Shown here: piece by piece, positions 33,739 through 35,953 of the stretch | How positions within the stretch are numbered: the first letter of the stretch is position 1 | How the letters are laid out: every line of letters begins with the position of its first letter | NCBI RefSeq assembly: GCF_905372745.1 | Contig: NZ_CAJPQR010000021.1 | Location: forward strand, 1-35,953 | Reading direction: 5' to 3' | From: an uncultured Campylobacter sp. | GTDB taxonomy: Bacteria; Campylobacterota; Campylobacteria; Campylobacterales; Campylobacteraceae | DNA: 35,953 bases | Made by a program: the position numbers and the translations under genes | Notes under the pieces: generated by a model | Seen by the model: the letters and a program-made list of their open reading frames with translations, nothing else | Told to the model about the DNA's origin: nothing | Databases searched by the model: none

Positions 33739-33872
33739 GCTCGTCTTTTTCCGCTATACGTCGTTAAATTTAAAATTTTTTCGGTCACGTATTTTATATA
33801 CGCTCCCTCGCAAATTTTAAATTTGCCTCGTCTAGCGAAAAAATACTTCGCCTCGTTTTTTATAAATTTTAT
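33739..33872. repeat. Intergenic repeat, copy A (upstream of pseC)
   Basis: About 130 bases that resemble 34915-35040. Shared blocks in order: GGCTCGT then T-rich, TACGT.GT.AAATTTAAA, CGTATTTT..ATACGCTCC, the 17-base palindrome GCAAATTTTAAATTTGC (33810-33826), CTCGTCTAGC, and a TATAAATTTTA-like end. No reading frame is kept in common. It fills most of the pseB-pseC gap. Confidence 0.7.
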
Positions 33873-33898
33873 ACGCTTAACTCAAATTTCAGTCAAAT

Positions 33899-34897
33899 TT
33901 ATTTACTAGCCTCGATCATCTCTAAAAGCCCGTGTTTATCTAGCCAAATTTTATTTTTATCCGAGCTGTACTCGAAATTTTCCTCCACGAGATGCCCTTT
34001 TTCGCCTAGTGCGTTTGTGCTAAAATCATCGTACTTGCTCGTAAATTTGATCGACGGGCTGATCACGTAGTGGTCGTCAAACTCGTAGGTTAGGTGCGCG
34101 TCGTCCTTGCCGATCATGACCTCGTGCATCTTTTCGCCCGGGCGGATGCCGATTATTTTTACGCCAAGACGTGGCGCCATGGAGCGAGCAAGCTCTATCA
34201 TCGTCATCGACGGGATTTTTGGGATGAAAATTTCGCCGCCTTTCATGCGCTCGAAGTTTTTAAGCACGAAATTTACGCCCTGTTCTAGCGTGATCCAAAA
34301 CCGCGTCATATCCGCGTGCGTGATCGGTAGCTCTTTTACGCCTTCTGCGATCAGTCTCTTAAACAGCGGCACGACCGAGCCGCGCGAGCCTATAACGTTG
34401 CCGTAGCGAACGACGCTAAATTTCGTTCCTTTACCGCCCGAGATATTATTTGCCGCGACGAAAAGTTTATCACTGGCAAGCTTGGTCGCACCGTATAAAT
34501 TTACCGGGTTGCACGCCTTGTCGGTCGAGAGCGCGATGACCTTGCTCACGCCGCACTCAAGCGCCGCATCGATGACGTTTTGCGCGCCGTTGACGTTGGT
34601 TTTGATACACTCCATCGGGTTGTATTCGGCGATTGGCACGTGCTTCATGGCTGCTGCGTGGATGACGTAGTCGATGCCGTTCATCGCGGTCATCAGGCGC
34701 TTTTCGTCGCGCACGTCACCGATGAAAAATCGCATGGCGGGGTCTTTAAAAACCTGCGCCATCTCGTACTGTTTGAGCTCGTCGCGAGAGTAGATGACTA
34801 GCCTTTTGGGTTTAAATTTGGAGAGTAAAATTTCGGTGTATTTTTTTCCGAACGAGCCGGTGCCGCCGGTGATGAGGATGGATTTTCCGTTAAACAT
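33899..34897 (-). CDS. pseB: UDP-GlcNAc 4,6-dehydratase (5-inverting)
   Basis: First enzyme of CMP-pseudaminic acid synthesis: it converts UDP-GlcNAc to the 4-keto-6-deoxy-L-arabino sugar. The 332-residue length fits. The NADP motif GGTGSFG is at 11-17, and the catalytic set T125, D126, K127 and Y135 appears in ALSTDKACNP and NLYGATK, with K139 as the SDR lysine. The D-K pair in place of the usual Asp-Glu is typical of the inverting FlaA1/PseB class. AAAGG lies about nine bases before the ATG. It heads the minus-strand series that continues through pseC to the ligase at 27922. Confidence 0.95.
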   Translation of the reverse strand: MFNGKSILITGGTGSFGKKYTEILLSKFKPKRLVIYSRDELKQYEMAQVFKDPAMRFFIGDVRDEKRLMTAMNGIDYVIHAAAMKHVPIAEYNPMECIKTNVNGAQNVIDAALECGVSKVIALSTDKACNPVNLYGATKLASDKLFVAANNISGGKGTKFSVVRYGNVIGSRGSVVPLFKRLIAEGVKELPITHADMTRFWITLEQGVNFVLKNFERMKGGEIFIPKIPSMTMIELARSMAPRLGVKIIGIRPGEKMHEVMIGKDDAHLTYEFDDHYVISPSIKFTSKYDDFSTNALGEKGHLVEENFEYSSDKNKIWLDKHGLLEMIEASK

Positions 34898-34914
34898 TTA
34901 TTTTTGCCTTTCGC

Positions 34915-35040
34915 GGCTCGTTTTTTCGCCGTACGTTGTAAATTTAAATTCGCTCGGCCGCGTATTTTGCATACGCTCCTTCGCAAATTTTAAATTTGCC
35001 TCATCTAGCTAAAACGATTCGCCGTTTATTTAAATTTTAT
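34915..35040. repeat. Intergenic repeat, copy B (upstream of pseB)
   Basis: The partner of the element at 33739-33872, with the same palindrome GCAAATTTTAAATTTGC at 34983-34999 in the same orientation. The element occupies the first half of the 358-base gap between pseB and dcd. In the other half (35041-35255) I see only AT-rich DNA with no convincing gene, terminator or RNA. Confidence 0.7.
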
Positions 35041-35255
35041 TCAGCCGGAGCAAAAACCGTGCCTTAAATTTGATTCAAAATTTAGCTCGTTAAATTTGTT
35101 TAGGTGCGGTATTTTTGCTTTTACTTCTTGCTTTGCGCTCGTAACGAGACTTTGCTACGAGGAGGCGAGGCGGATTAAATTTTAAGCGGATAAAGGTTGC
35201 CCGGCTTAAAATTTGTAATCCAGCGAAGCATAAGCAAAAAAGACAAGCCCCTAAA

Positions 35256-35816
35256 CTACTTCAAAATCCTAGGCAGGGTTATGCCTTCTTGCGCCTGATA
35301 TTTGCCCTTTTTATCCGCATACGTCACTTCGCACGGCTCGTCGCCCTCGATAAATAGCACCTGCGCGATGCCTTCGTTCGCGTAAATTTTAGCCGGTAGC
35401 GGCGTCGTATTTGAAATTTCTATCGTGATATGCCCTTTAAATCCAGGCTCAAAAGGCGTGACGTTTACGATGATGCCGCAGCGAGCGTAGGTGCTTTTGC
35501 CTAGGCAGATGGCTAGCACGTTATCTGGCATGTTAAAATACTCGATCGTGCGCGCTAGAGCGAATGAATTGGGCGGGACGATGCAAACGCCCCCCTTAAA
35601 ATCTACCACGTTTTTCTCGTCGAAATTTTTTGGATCGACCACGGTGCCGCCGATATTCGTAAAGATTTTAAACTCGTCGCCGACCCTGATATCGTAGCCG
35701 TAGCTAGACACTCCGTAGCTAACCACGCCGCGCCCGACTTGCTCCTCGGCAAACGGCACTATCATCGCCTTTTCGTGCGACATTTTGCGTATCCAGGCAT
35801 CAGATTTCAGCCCCAT
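35256..35816 (-). CDS. dcd: dCTP deaminase
   Basis: It deaminates dCTP to dUTP in pyrimidine nucleotide metabolism; a housekeeping enzyme unrelated to the glycan genes, so it probably marks the edge of the surface-glycan region. The 186-residue length is normal. Family motifs: SSYGYDIR at 37-44, GKSTYARCG at 106-114 with the S108 and R112 nucleotide-binding positions, TPFEPGF at 120-126, and E133 in TIEISN, the catalytic Glu. An AAAGG ribosome site and a clear -10 box lie just upstream. Confidence 0.95.
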   Translation of the reverse strand: MGLKSDAWIRKMSHEKAMIVPFAEEQVGRGVVSYGVSSYGYDIRVGDEFKIFTNIGGTVVDPKNFDEKNVVDFKGGVCIVPPNSFALARTIEYFNMPDNVLAICLGKSTYARCGIIVNVTPFEPGFKGHITIEISNTTPLPAKIYANEGIAQVLFIEGDEPCEVTYADKKGKYQAQEGITLPRILK

Positions 35817-35843
35817 TTTTTACCTTTATTTTAAATTTACGCG

Positions 35844-35849
35844 ATTATA
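35844..35849 (-). promoter_or_regulatory. -10 box for dcd
   Basis: On the minus strand ATGTTATAATCGCG holds a TATAAT with an extended TGn directly before it. It lies 28 bases before the ATG, giving a leader of about 20 bases with AAAGG as ribosome site. Confidence 0.7.
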
Positions 35850-35953
35850 ACATAATTTAAATTTACCTAAAATTTGAGCACCGTTTTGCGCTAAATTTTA
35901 TCGAATTTGAATATTTTGCTAGTAAATTTTCTTATTTTTTATAATTAATTTTT

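Noticed and set aside
33708..33788. 27-codon N-terminal extension of PseC
   Set aside because: It is Lys/Arg-rich, not family-like, and overlaps the intergenic repeat; ATG 33707 has a good ribosome site.
35590..35595. C6 run in dcd as a phase-variation tract
   Set aside because: Six residues inside a conserved housekeeping gene are below the usual unstable length.

Overview
The window looks like a chromosomal cell-surface glycan region of a Campylobacter, most likely from the C. rectus/C. showae/C. curvus side of the genus. The reasons are an S-layer-type protein with an N-terminal DUF4214 region and RTX-like motifs, a complete set of pseudaminic-acid (pse) genes, a Maf-type flagellin glycosyltransferase, AAATTTA-rich DNA and TATAAT-only promoters. 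This assignment is inference; no rRNA or housekeeping marker is present apart from dcd. I see no tRNA, rRNA, CRISPR array, insertion sequence or integrase.

Layout. (1) 1-51 may be the tail of an upstream gene. 249-3974 (+) is the S-layer-like protein with its own promoter and a strong terminator at 3984-4011. (2) 4012-6252 is a gene-poor, apparently eroded stretch holding short open fragments and a G8 tract. (3) 13743 down to 6253 (-) is a compact five-gene operon: wzm, wzt, a 1200-residue methyltransferase/coiled-coil/double-GT4 protein, gmd and rmd. It resembles an ABC-exported, end-capped polysaccharide with GDP-D-rhamnose as likely donor. (4) 15882-13828 (-) is a Maf/DUF115 protein; 17069-16041 (-) is pseI, divergent from pseF (17153-17863) and a GNAT gene (+). 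(5) 22500 down to 18414 (-) is a small fatty-acid/polyketide-like operon: ACP, KAS III, SDR, SDR, ACP, KAS III. (6) 22590-27863 (+), divergent across a perfect 22-bp inverted repeat, encodes an amino-acid-type adenylating enzyme and three tandem FkbM-type methyltransferase paralogues that are mosaics of one another. (7) 34897 down to 27922 (-) carries pseB, pseC, a PseG-like protein, a metallo-beta-lactamase/GNAT fusion, a third ACP, an SDR and an acyl-activating ligase. dcd (35816-35256) marks the right edge.

How it may work. The pse genes would make a CMP-pseudaminic acid-type nonulosonate that Maf puts on flagellin. Threaded between them are three carrier proteins, two ketosynthases III, three SDRs, two ANL ligases, a possible thioesterase and two GNATs, with no dehydratase, enoyl reductase or elongating KAS I/II. 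I infer a dedicated assembly line that makes or loads an unusual short hydroxy-acyl or aminoacyl group on a carrier protein. A GNAT would then transfer it to an amino group of the pseudaminic-acid precursor, and the FkbM enzymes may O-methylate it. The PseG-like protein has Asn where I recall the catalytic His, which fits a diverged substrate or function. This acyl-decorated nonulosonate system is the most interesting part of the window. Related fabH/acp/ligase genes are known in the C. jejuni flagellin-glycosylation locus, so the novelty lies in the expanded gene set rather than in the principle.
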